IMG/VR virus record: IMGVR_UViG_3300029319_000326
Location: 1 to 29,784 of that record
Source of the DNA: a virus
Strand: one strand, 5' to 3'
Length of the DNA: 29,784 nt
In this document: positions 1 to 7,105 of the stretch, piece after piece
Layout of the letters: the number at the start of each line of letters is the position of its first letter
How positions within the stretch are numbered: position 1 is the stretch's first letter
Made by a program: the position numbers and the translations under genes
The notes under the pieces: model-generated
Database searches by the model: none
Told to the model about the DNA's origin: nothing
Seen by the model: only the letters and a program-made list of their open reading frames with translations

Positions 1-2
1 AG

Positions 3-176
3 GCGCAAGAGGCTTTGAGTGAAATAAAGGCACATCAAAGAGAGTGCGCTGTAAGATATGAGAATATAGAAAAGCGTCTTGATGAAGGGTCTGAGAAGTT
101 TAAACGACTAGAAAGACTTATATGGGGCGTTTACCCCTTTATGATTGTAACAATTGTAGCGTCTAGGTTTTTATAA
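3..176 (+). CDS. Partial coiled-coil protein with C-terminal membrane helix
   Basis: An open frame enters from the left edge and ends at TAA 174-176, so the N-terminus is missing. The visible 57 residues are a charged, coiled-coil-like stretch (about 1-40, rich in E, K, R) followed by one hydrophobic segment (IWGVYPFMIVTIVASRFL) that would form a C-terminal transmembrane helix. This layout resembles small phage proteins of the XhlA or holin-accessory kind, but there is no diagnostic motif. The tail protein follows two bases later, so the two are probably co-transcribed. One GTTTAAAC copy (98-105) lies inside the frame and encodes Phe-Lys. Confidence 0.6.
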   Translation, partial: AQEALSEIKAHQRECAVRYENIEKRLDEGSEKFKRLERLIWGVYPFMIVTIVASRFL

Positions 177-178
177 AT

Positions 179-2035
179 ATGCCATTAAAGCGTTTTAATT
201 TTCAAGCAGGTATAAAACGAGAAGGCACTGCATATAATAATGAAGGTGCTTTTTATGATGCTTCATTTATTAGATGGAGATCTGGGCGTGCCGAAAAAAT
301 GGGTGGTTGGGTAAAAAAATATAATGAAGCTACATCTACATTTATTGGTTTGTGTAGAAAAATACACCAATGGGTTAATTTAAGTAATCAAAGATATATA
401 GCGCTTGGCACAAGTAAAAAGCTATATCAGGTATTAGGTGATTCTTTTACTGATGTAACCCCATTAAGAACTACTACTTCTGCTGGTGATGTTACGTTTG
501 CAGCAACTGATGGATCATCAACATTAACAGTAACTGACTCATCTCATGGTGCGGCTAAAGGAGACTTTGTTACATTTAGTGGAGCAGCTTCATTAGGTGG
601 CAATATAATTGCTTCTGTATTAAATCAAGAATATGAAATAGCAACTATAGCTAGCACTAACACCTACACAATTACTGCAAAAGATACATCAGGAGATGCG
701 GTTACTGCTAACGCTAGTGATTCTGGAAATGGCGGCGGATCTACTGTTGGTGCGTATCAAATTAGTATTGGACTAGATGTTGCTGTCGCTGGTACAGGCT
801 GGGGTTCTGGCACTTGGGGGGGAGGCACTTGGGGTAATTCGGAGTCAGGTCTTCTTAGCTCATTACGGTTATGGAGCATAGATAATTTTGGTGAAGACAT
901 TATAGCTAATGTTAGATCTGGAGGAATTTATTATTGGGATGCAACAAATCCTACTGATAGAGCTATACCATTATCTAGTTTATCTGGCGCTTCTAATCCT
1001 CCATCAGAGTGTTTAACGGCAATTGTGTCTACACAAGACCGTCATGTATTAGCTATAGGGTGTACGCCTTTTGGTGGTAGCAACATAGATTTAATGCAAA
1101 TCAGATGGTGCGATCAAGGCAATGCAGCTCAATGGACCCCCCTTACCACAAACACTGCTGGTGATTTAAAGCTATCTGCTGGATCAGAAATTATAGGCGC
1201 TATTAGAGGAAGGCAAGAAGTATTGGTCTGGACAGATGTTGCGTTGTATAGCCTTCGTTTTATTGGCGCTCCTTTTATATTTAAGTCTACATTAATTACA
1301 GAAGGGATCAGTATGATTTCTCCTAATGCTGCAATTAACGCAAACAATGTAGTTTACTTTATGGATAGGCGTAACTTTTACATATACACAGGTGCAGCTC
1401 AAACCTTGCCTTGTACTGTGCTTGGTTATGTATTTGATAATCTTAATCAAGACCAAGCGGAGCAAGTGTTTGCTTTTGCTAATACTGCATTTAACGAAGT
1501 TGGTTGGTTTTATTGCAAGGGTGAGTCAACGGTAATAGATAGCTATGTAACATATAACTATGTAGAGAAAGCATGGTCTATTGGTTCGTTAGGAAGAACT
1601 GCATGGGATGATGCTGGCGCTACATCAAGTGTTCCATTAGCTGCCGCTACAATAAGCGATGTTGGTTATATTTATAACCATGAAACAGGCTATAACGATG
1701 ATGGATCTGCAATGACTGCGTTTTTAGAAACAGCAGATTTTGATATAGATGACGGTGAGCATTTTGCTTTTGTAAGACGTTTATTGCCAGATGTAGAGTT
1801 TATCGGCAGCAATACAGCTCCAGAATTAACATACACTCTTAAGTCTCGTAGTGATGCAACAGGCACACTGTCTAATCAATCAAGCACAACTGTAACTAAT
1901 TCAAATAATTATGGTGTATCTAATGTAAGAGCTAGAGGCCGACAAATGCGCGTAAGGATGGAAAGCACAGATGTTGATAATGCGTGGCGTTTGGGTGATG
2001 TAAGATTAGATATACGACAGGATGGTAGACGATGA
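179..2035 (+). CDS. Phage tail/stabilization protein, P22 gp10-like
   Basis: A 618-residue virion protein. The N-terminus has the pattern of P22 gp10-type head-completion and tail proteins of marine podophages: basic start, then a RWRSGRAEKMGGW segment (about 32-44) and a segment around residues 60-85 (HQWVNLSNQRYIALGTSKKLY). Residues about 95-195 are Thr/Ser/Gly-rich and look like an inserted Ig-like or beta-sandwich domain ending in a Gly/Trp-rich turn (GTGWGSGTWGGGTWG). The rest is beta-rich, as expected for a propeller-like fold. The C-terminus (about 590-618) is basic. It is longer than P22 gp10 (472 residues), which the inserted domain could explain. The upstream ribosome site is weak. 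The next gene overlaps its stop codon (ATGA at 2032). The family assignment comes from recognised pattern, not alignment. Confidence 0.68.
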   Translation: MPLKRFNFQAGIKREGTAYNNEGAFYDASFIRWRSGRAEKMGGWVKKYNEATSTFIGLCRKIHQWVNLSNQRYIALGTSKKLYQVLGDSFTDVTPLRTTTSAGDVTFAATDGSSTLTVTDSSHGAAKGDFVTFSGAASLGGNIIASVLNQEYEIATIASTNTYTITAKDTSGDAVTANASDSGNGGGSTVGAYQISIGLDVAVAGTGWGSGTWGGGTWGNSESGLLSSLRLWSIDNFGEDIIANVRSGGIYYWDATNPTDRAIPLSSLSGASNPPSECLTAIVSTQDRHVLAIGCTPFGGSNIDLMQIRWCDQGNAAQWTPLTTNTAGDLKLSAGSEIIGAIRGRQEVLVWTDVALYSLRFIGAPFIFKSTLITEGISMISPNAAINANNVVYFMDRRNFYIYTGAAQTLPCTVLGYVFDNLNQDQAEQVFAFANTAFNEVGWFYCKGESTVIDSYVTYNYVEKAWSIGSLGRTAWDDAGATSSVPLAAATISDVGYIYNHETGYNDDGSAMTAFLETADFDIDDGEHFAFVRRLLPDVEFIGSNTAPELTYTLKSRSDATGTLSNQSSTTVTNSNNYGVSNVRARGRQMRVRMESTDVDNAWRLGDVRLDIRQDGRR

Positions 2036-2202
2036 GCAGCGAAGGCGCGGAGTTTAGATTACCGCTTGAGTTTCCTACTGCTGAGTATGATGAACAGTAT
2101 ATGCAGAGGCTTATTAATCAATTGAGATTAATATTTGAGCTAATACCATCATCAACAGAAGTTGAAGATGATGCGTCAGCAAATGCGTGGTTTATGTCTT
2201 AA
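2032..2202 (+). CDS. Small acidic phage protein (56 aa), unknown
   Basis: A short frame begins with ATG at 2032, overlapping the previous stop (ATGA), and ends with TAA at 2200-2202, where the next ATG begins (TAATG). The 56-residue product (MSSEGAEFRLPLEFPTAEYD... ends NAWFMS) is acidic and has a predicted amphipathic helix around residues 20-40. The head-to-tail overlaps on both sides are the best evidence that it is a real, translationally coupled gene of the virion operon. No function can be assigned. Confidence 0.7.
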   Translation: MSSEGAEFRLPLEFPTAEYDEQYMQRLINQLRLIFELIPSSTEVEDDASANAWFMS

Positions 2203-2537
2203 TGCCTAGTACATACATAAATGCGATCAAAACATTAGATGGAACGTCTATTACAGATATATATGAGGTTCCTCAAGGCAAGACTGCGATACTAAAAACA
2301 ATTAGTGCGTATAACACTAATGCTAGTACGGCAACATCTTTGATCGTACATATTTATGATAGCAGCGCAGATGCTACAACAGAGTTTGAAAAGACCGCCT
2401 CTATAGGCGCTGAGACTAGGCAAGCGTACTTAGAGAACGGTGAAGTAATAGTTTTGGAATCTAAAGATAAATTAAGAATGACAGCAGGAGCGTCTAACTA
2501 CTTTGATATATTTGTCTCAATACTTGAGGTACTATGA
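2202..2537 (+). CDS. Small beta-rich structural protein (111 aa), unknown
   Basis: The start is placed at ATG 2202 (protein MPSTYINAIKTLDG...), which overlaps the previous stop as TAATG. An upstream in-frame ATG at 2187 would only add five residues and lies inside the preceding gene. The 111-residue protein alternates polar and hydrophobic residues as in a small beta-sandwich (EVPQGKTAILKTISAYN, TSLIVHIYDSS, DIFVSILEVL). This would suit a head-decoration, neck or tail accessory protein in this virion operon, but no family was recognised. It ends TGA at 2535-2537, overlapping a mini-ORF start at 2534. Confidence 0.75.
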   Translation: MPSTYINAIKTLDGTSITDIYEVPQGKTAILKTISAYNTNASTATSLIVHIYDSSADATTEFEKTASIGAETRQAYLENGEVIVLESKDKLRMTAGASNYFDIFVSILEVL

Positions 2538-2572
2538 TGATGTTTAAACACATTAAGATTTGTGTGTTATGA
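2534..2572 (+). CDS. Possible 12-residue coupling mini-ORF
   Basis: ATG ATG ATG at 2534-2542 opens a 12-codon frame (MMMFKHIKICVL) ending TGA 2570-2572. Its start overlaps the previous stop (ATGA) and its stop overlaps the next ATG at 2569 (ATGA again). It contains the GTTTAAAC copy at 2542. It would let ribosomes pass from the 111-aa gene to the 676-aa gene, which has no clear ribosome site of its own. It may be only a chance reading of the spacer. Confidence 0.35.
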   Translation: MMMFKHIKICVL

Positions 2573-4599
2573 CCGAGTACCGTAAAGAACTGCGTGAATT
2601 TTATTTAAAAGAAGTTCCGCAAGGACTTAATCAACATCGTAAAGATGTAGGCAGAGTTATATTTAAAGACATTCCTAGAGAAGTTGGAACAACTGTGTCA
2701 TCAATAAAAGAAGGGTTTAGAGAAACGGGTCAAGATTATAAAAGATTTTTAACCGATAAAGAGCTTAGACGAAGCAATCTTAGAGATGTTGGAAACGAAT
2801 TAAGAAATGTTTTTCGTAGAGAAAACAGAACAGATAATTCCTATAATACAGGTGGGAGAATTAATATGAACAGCTCATTTAGGCCACGCCAAGCACCCAT
2901 GCAAAGACAGGCTGAAAGGCTTGCGGATCAAGGTCGTTATGGCGATTCGATGATGGTTCATATGAACCCAACGGAGGTTCAGGTATTAAACCAGATGGCC
3001 CCCGGAGGCTTGACCCGTAACCCGCAAACAGGACAGCCAGAAGCGTTTGCATTTTTAGCTCCGTTAATAGCGTCATTGGCTGCTAAAGCATCCGCAGCAG
3101 GGGCTACAGGTTTAATAGGAGGTCTTGGAAAGGTTGCTTCTCTTGGTGGCGCTCTTAGCCCAACAGCCGCAGGAGCATTAGCATCAGGAGTAACTACTAC
3201 AGCGGCAACTGGCAGTCTTGAAGAAGGCATTAAGTCAGGATTAATGAGTGGTCTTATAGGTAAGGTTGGCGGTGATTTGATTAAAGGTTTGGGCGATGGG
3301 GCTTCAGGGGCAACACAGCAAATAGCTGATACTTCTGGAGCTGCTGGCGGTGTATCTAATGTTGCACAAATGTCTCCTGTTGCTGCGCCTCCTGTTGACC
3401 AAGTAAGCTCTTCTGTAGCAGATTTAATGGGCGGAGCAGAACAGGCGCAAAATCTTAATTTAACTTCTGCGCCAAGTCCTACAATATCGTATGGCCCTGA
3501 CATTGTAGATGCTTCTGGCGTAGGTGTAGCATCATCGTTGCCTTCAGATCCAGTTACTAGTCTTCGGCCTGATGGTGGAATGTTTTCAGGTATTGGAGAA
3601 GCAGTTGGCGATATAGGCATTGGGGACATTGCGGCTCCAATGCTTCAAGGCGCTGTTACATCTGACGCAATTGCCATGTATCCCGGTGATGGCGGCGATA
3701 TGCAAGAAGAAGAGAAGGATGATTTTTATCAGGAAGTAAGACCCGGAGACAGAGGGATACAGATGCCTGAAATGGGTTACGATGCTGGCAGAAGCGGTGA
3801 GTTTGATTACTTTGCTAATCCCTTCCAAGTAATACCTGTTGCTAAAACAGGCGGTCATGTAAAGAAGTTTCAAACTGGAGGCCAGACAGATGAGCCTATA
3901 CAGTTAACTGGGCTTAGAGGTTTTGATCAAGTAACCCCTCCTCCTAGTTTTGATTTTAGCTCGTCAAACATTTATGGCCCAGCTCCAGTAAATCAAGCTG
4001 AAACTAATCTTTCTACTGCTGGCCCAGCAAATATTGCAAGCACAACTCCTGTTGCTAGTCCGTTTGCTGGTATTGGAATGTTTAATTTTGGAAGAGGTGG
4101 TCGCAGAGAGTTCGGCCCTAGTGATGCAGAAATGTTTAGTTATTTAGTTGGACGAGGTGGATTGCCAGCTAATATTTCTAATACTGCTGGAAATGTTGCT
4201 GAGTTTACTGGAACAGTTGAAACTCCAGATTTTACATCACGAGTTCCCGGTAGATTTCCAAGAGCTTCTTATGAAGACTTAGCTAGACAGTCTATGGAAG
4301 ATGCAGCGTTTGATGCTCGAATGAATGCAAGCGCACCTACAAGCCAAAACAAAGAATTTTTTGGAATTAACCCTTCAACAAGCTTAGAAGATCAGCAAAT
4401 GGCAAGAGATATGGCCGGAGAAGTTTTTTTCGGAAATACAGCAGCTAGCCCAAACCAGCAATTAGCACCACCTATAACACCGGAGTTTAATGTAGATTCT
4501 TATATGCAAGATACCATGTATTCTCCAGCGCCTACACCAACTAGAATACCGGGCCTTGGCGATATAGGCATGGGTCAAAACTTTAGGTTTATGTCTTAA
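2569..4599 (+). CDS. Large Gly/Ala-rich virion protein (internal virion or tail component)
   Basis: Start chosen at ATG 2569 (MTEYRKELREF); an in-frame TTG at 2560 is a less likely alternative. The 676-residue product has a charged helical N-terminus (about 1-85), then a segment reading GDSMMVHMNPTEVQVLNQM followed by GGLTRNPQTGQPEAF (about 127-165). That segment recurs in virion proteins of marine podophages. A long Ala/Gly/Ser-rich, weakly hydrophobic region follows (about 165-260), then Pro/Ser-rich low-complexity sequence, and a TGGHVKKFQTGG stretch near residue 430. This composition is typical of ejected internal virion proteins, and the hydrophobic middle could interact with membrane. 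No enzymatic motif was seen. It overlaps the mini-ORF upstream and is followed one base later by the next gene. Confidence 0.65.
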   Translation: MTEYRKELREFYLKEVPQGLNQHRKDVGRVIFKDIPREVGTTVSSIKEGFRETGQDYKRFLTDKELRRSNLRDVGNELRNVFRRENRTDNSYNTGGRINMNSSFRPRQAPMQRQAERLADQGRYGDSMMVHMNPTEVQVLNQMAPGGLTRNPQTGQPEAFAFLAPLIASLAAKASAAGATGLIGGLGKVASLGGALSPTAAGALASGVTTTAATGSLEEGIKSGLMSGLIGKVGGDLIKGLGDGASGATQQIADTSGAAGGVSNVAQMSPVAAPPVDQVSSSVADLMGGAEQAQNLNLTSAPSPTISYGPDIVDASGVGVASSLPSDPVTSLRPDGGMFSGIGEAVGDIGIGDIAAPMLQGAVTSDAIAMYPGDGGDMQEEEKDDFYQEVRPGDRGIQMPEMGYDAGRSGEFDYFANPFQVIPVAKTGGHVKKFQTGGQTDEPIQLTGLRGFDQVTPPPSFDFSSSNIYGPAPVNQAETNLSTAGPANIASTTPVASPFAGIGMFNFGRGGRREFGPSDAEMFSYLVGRGGLPANISNTAGNVAEFTGTVETPDFTSRVPGRFPRASYEDLARQSMEDAAFDARMNASAPTSQNKEFFGINPSTSLEDQQMARDMAGEVFFGNTAASPNQQLAPPITPEFNVDSYMQDTMYSPAPTPTRIPGLGDIGMGQNFRFMS

Positions 4600-4600
4600 T

Positions 4601-4969
4601 ATGAATAGACGTTTAAACGCATTAAGAAGTCCAATGCGACTTACTCCTTATCCAAGAGGTTTTGATAATGGTGGCCCTGTAGTTATTCAAGATCAATATT
4701 TTGAAGGCATGGTTGAGGGAGCTGGTGGTGGCATGGATGATTTTGTTCCGGCAACTATAGAGGGCGTAGAGCCTATATTGTTGTCTAGGGATGAATATGT
4801 CATACCTGCTGATGTTGTCTCTCATATAGGCGATGGAAGCTCCGAGAGGGGTGGTGAGCTGTTAGATGAGATGATTGCCAATATTAGAATGATGAAGACT
4901 AATACTGAAATTCAGCCTCAAGAAATGAGCGAAACCCCAGAAGATATAATGTTGGATTTAAAGCTGTAA
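4601..4969 (+). CDS. Conserved marine-phage virion-operon protein (122 aa)
   Basis: The 122-residue protein carries a pattern recognised from many marine podophage structural operons: GGGMDDFVPATIEGVEPILLS, then RDEYVIPADVVSHIGDGS, then a helical tail with GELLDEMIANIRMMK. It is probably a small virion or assembly protein working with the large proteins on either side. It starts one base after the preceding stop, and the next gene starts two bases after its own. The GTTTAAAC copy at 4611 encodes Arg-Leu-Asn at residues 4-6. The biochemical role is not known. Confidence 0.7.
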   Translation: MNRRLNALRSPMRLTPYPRGFDNGGPVVIQDQYFEGMVEGAGGGMDDFVPATIEGVEPILLSRDEYVIPADVVSHIGDGSSERGGELLDEMIANIRMMKTNTEIQPQEMSETPEDIMLDLKL

Positions 4970-4970
4970 A

Positions 4971-5474
4971 ATGTCATTTACTATAGAAATGGTAAAGAAA
5001 GAAAATGTGTTATCTGTGTGGCCTCAGATAAAACATTTAGCTGATAATCTTCAGAAAAGAAGTTATGGCAGATATTTGACTGCTGATATATTTGACCAGA
5101 TTGTAGAGCAGCCTTGTTTTGTTTGGGTTGTAAAAGAAGATGAAAACATTATTGCGTTTTTTATATGTTCTGTTTCTTATTATCCCCGCAAAACTTATTT
5201 AGATTTAAACACGTTAAGTGGGTTAAGAGTTAAAGAGTGGGGCGATCAAGCATTAGAAGTGTTAGATAACTTTGCTAAAGAATTAAAGCTTGATGGATTA
5301 GAAACAAATACTGCGGTTGCCTTTGAAAAAATATGGAAAGAAAAGGGCTTCAAAAAAGAATTTGTAACAATGACAAGAGATATAGATTATCAAGCTGAAG
5401 ATAGCAAAGAAGATGTAGATCTATTTGGCTTTGAATCTGGCGATATGTTGAAGGAGGTTGTAAATGGGTCGTAA
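4971..5474 (+). CDS. GNAT-like protein of the virion operon (T7 gp13-like placement)
   Basis: A 167-residue protein with the general layout of a GNAT acyltransferase: an N-terminal helix pair (VWPQIKHLADNLQKRSYGRYL), a strand pair (CFVWVVKEDENIIAFFICSVSYY), a conserved-looking beta strand (KTYLDLNTLSGL), then helix (DQALEVLDNFAKELKLDGLETNT) and a C-terminal FEKIWKEKGFKKEFVTMTRDI, typical of the last GNAT helix and strand. A clear acetyl-CoA pyrophosphate loop (Q/RxxGxG/A) is not visible, so activity is doubtful. T7-group phages also encode a GNAT-like small core protein (gp13) beside their internal virion proteins, and the context here is the same. It ends inside the next gene (11-bp overlap). 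Confidence 0.5.
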   Translation: MSFTIEMVKKENVLSVWPQIKHLADNLQKRSYGRYLTADIFDQIVEQPCFVWVVKEDENIIAFFICSVSYYPRKTYLDLNTLSGLRVKEWGDQALEVLDNFAKELKLDGLETNTAVAFEKIWKEKGFKKEFVTMTRDIDYQAEDSKEDVDLFGFESGDMLKEVVNGS

Positions 5475-7092
5475 AAGCGGCGGCACACAAAGAGTACAAC
5501 AGGAAAGCACTGTAACGCAGAAGTCGTTTCCAGATGAGTTAATGCCATATATGCAGAAGTCGTTGCAAATGGCAGATGCCTTAATGCAACAAGACTACAT
5601 TCCTTATGGCGGGCGGAGAGTAGCTGGATTTACCCCTCAAGAGCAAGCAGCTTTTACGGGTGTGCAAGCAATTGCTAATCGTGCATTGCCGGGAGTTTCT
5701 GCGGGCAAAACATATTTTTCAAACCTTGCTGGACAAACTGGCACTCCAGCAGCAGGGACTGATTATCTTTCTGCTTTTAGTGGATACCAACCGGGAACTA
5801 TAACTTCTGCATATTCGCCGGGAACTATATCTACTGGCTATACTGGTTCTGATTTTACATCTGGGTTTACCGCTAGAGACTTTGATTCTGGTTATCAGCC
5901 CGGACAAATTAGAGCTGGATTTCAAGGCGCAGACATTACTTCGGATTATCGGCCCGGAGAAATAAGATCAACTTATAGGCCGGGAGAGTTTTCAGCTCAA
6001 AGATCTACGGCAAATATAGATGAATACATGAATCCGTATACAGAGCGGGTTCTTGATAGGCAATTAGCAAGAAGACAAAAAGCATTTCAGGAAAGACGAG
6101 CGCAAGAAAGAGCAAGAGATACCGCAGCAGGTGGAGCTTCTGCATTTGGGGGAAGAGGCTTATTACAACAGCAAACAGCTCAAACAGCGTTTGATGAAGG
6201 CACAGCCGACATAGAGGCATCAGCGCTAGATAGGGCGTATCAGCAAGCATTGACTGCATCATCTCGTGATATAGATCGTGATCTTAGAGTGCAGCAGTTA
6301 AGAGATCAGGCGGAAAGAACTCGCGCTCAAATGGGATTAACAGCGGCTCAGTCAAGAGATGCGGCAGAAAGAGCTAGAGCGCAAATGGCTACTCGCGCCC
6401 AAGAAGCAACCGCTCGATTTGGTCAAGCGGCTGGCGCACAAGACATACAAGCACAGATTGCATCTGATGCCGCAGCTAGGGCCGCAGGGTTGCAAAACTT
6501 ACAAGCGCAGCAAATGGCTGATAGGTCAGCAGAAACTGCCGCTAAGTTAGGATTAACAGCTCAACAGTATGCAGACTTGTCTAAAAGATCTGCTGGTGAG
6601 CAAGGGCTTAGAGCTGCGATAGCTACAGACGCTGCTGCTAGAGCGGCTGGCGAGCAAGGGTTAAGAGGAGCCATAGCAACAGATCAGGCGGCTAGAGCTA
6701 GAGGCGATCAGGATTTAAGAGCGGCGTTGGCTAACCAAAGAGCCTTTGCTGCTGCGTTAGGAAGAAGAGATGCTGCTGCAAGGTATGGGGTTGATCTTGA
6801 TAAGATAGAACAAGCGATGGATCTACAGCGTGTAGCAGCATTAGCACAAGCTGGTCAGGATATAAGAGGCTTAGAACAGCGGGGCTTAGACATGGCATAC
6901 CAAGACTTTATAAGGCAGCGTGATTACCCAAGAGAAATGTTGGCGTTCTACTCTAATCTTATGAAGCAAAATGTAAGTGCGTTAGGGCCGAATCAAACGC
7001 AAACTAGCACATCACCAGCTCCAAGCAGATTAGGACAAATGGCTAACTTAGGTCTGGGCGCATTGGCGCTAGGCCGTGGCAGGACAGTATAA
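5464..7092 (+). CDS. Internal-virion-like protein with nonapeptide repeats and coiled coil
   Basis: Start ATG 5464 has an excellent ribosome site (AAGGAGG at 5451-5457). The 542-residue protein has a conserved-looking N-terminus (DYIPYGGRRVAGFTPQEQAA, about 44-63). Residues 108-179 then form eight gapless 9-residue repeats of the form [YF]-x-[PG]-x-x-[IF]-x-x-x, which could fold as a beta-solenoid. A YMNPYTERVLDRQL segment (188-201) follows. The remainder (about 200-500) is Ala/Arg/Gln-rich coiled coil containing several 18-residue repeats of the DAAARAAGEQGLRGAIAT type. Repeats plus long amphipathic helices fit a tail-interior or ejected core protein. No catalytic motif is visible. It belongs to the virion operon between the GNAT-like and Gln-rich proteins. 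Confidence 0.65.
   Translation: MGRKSGGTQRVQQESTVTQKSFPDELMPYMQKSLQMADALMQQDYIPYGGRRVAGFTPQEQAAFTGVQAIANRALPGVSAGKTYFSNLAGQTGTPAAGTDYLSAFSGYQPGTITSAYSPGTISTGYTGSDFTSGFTARDFDSGYQPGQIRAGFQGADITSDYRPGEIRSTYRPGEFSAQRSTANIDEYMNPYTERVLDRQLARRQKAFQERRAQERARDTAAGGASAFGGRGLLQQQTAQTAFDEGTADIEASALDRAYQQALTASSRDIDRDLRVQQLRDQAERTRAQMGLTAAQSRDAAERARAQMATRAQEATARFGQAAGAQDIQAQIASDAAARAAGLQNLQAQQMADRSAETAAKLGLTAQQYADLSKRSAGEQGLRAAIATDAAARAAGEQGLRGAIATDQAARARGDQDLRAALANQRAFAAALGRRDAAARYGVDLDKIEQAMDLQRVAALAQAGQDIRGLEQRGLDMAYQDFIRQRDYPREMLAFYSNLMKQNVSALGPNQTQTSTSPAPSRLGQMANLGLGALALGRGRTV
5785..6000 (+). repeat. Eight degenerate 27-bp units encoding nonapeptide repeats
   Basis: Eight consecutive 27-bp units without gaps encode residues 108-179 of the 542-aa virion protein. 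Unit openings are YQPG, YSPG, YTGS, FTAR, YQPG, FQGA, YRPG and YRPG, and each has Ile or Phe at position 6. The DNA units have diverged strongly although the amino-acid period is exact, so the repeat is old and kept at protein level. Confidence 0.85.
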
Positions 7093-7105
7093 GGAGCGTT
7101 TAAAC

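Noticed and set aside
2979-3629. Long - strand open frame (216 codons) opposite the Gly/Ala-rich virion gene
   Set aside because: It is antisense to a well-supported gene, is Pro/Ala/Ser-rich as expected from the complement of Gly/Ala codons, has no ribosome site and would break the operon.
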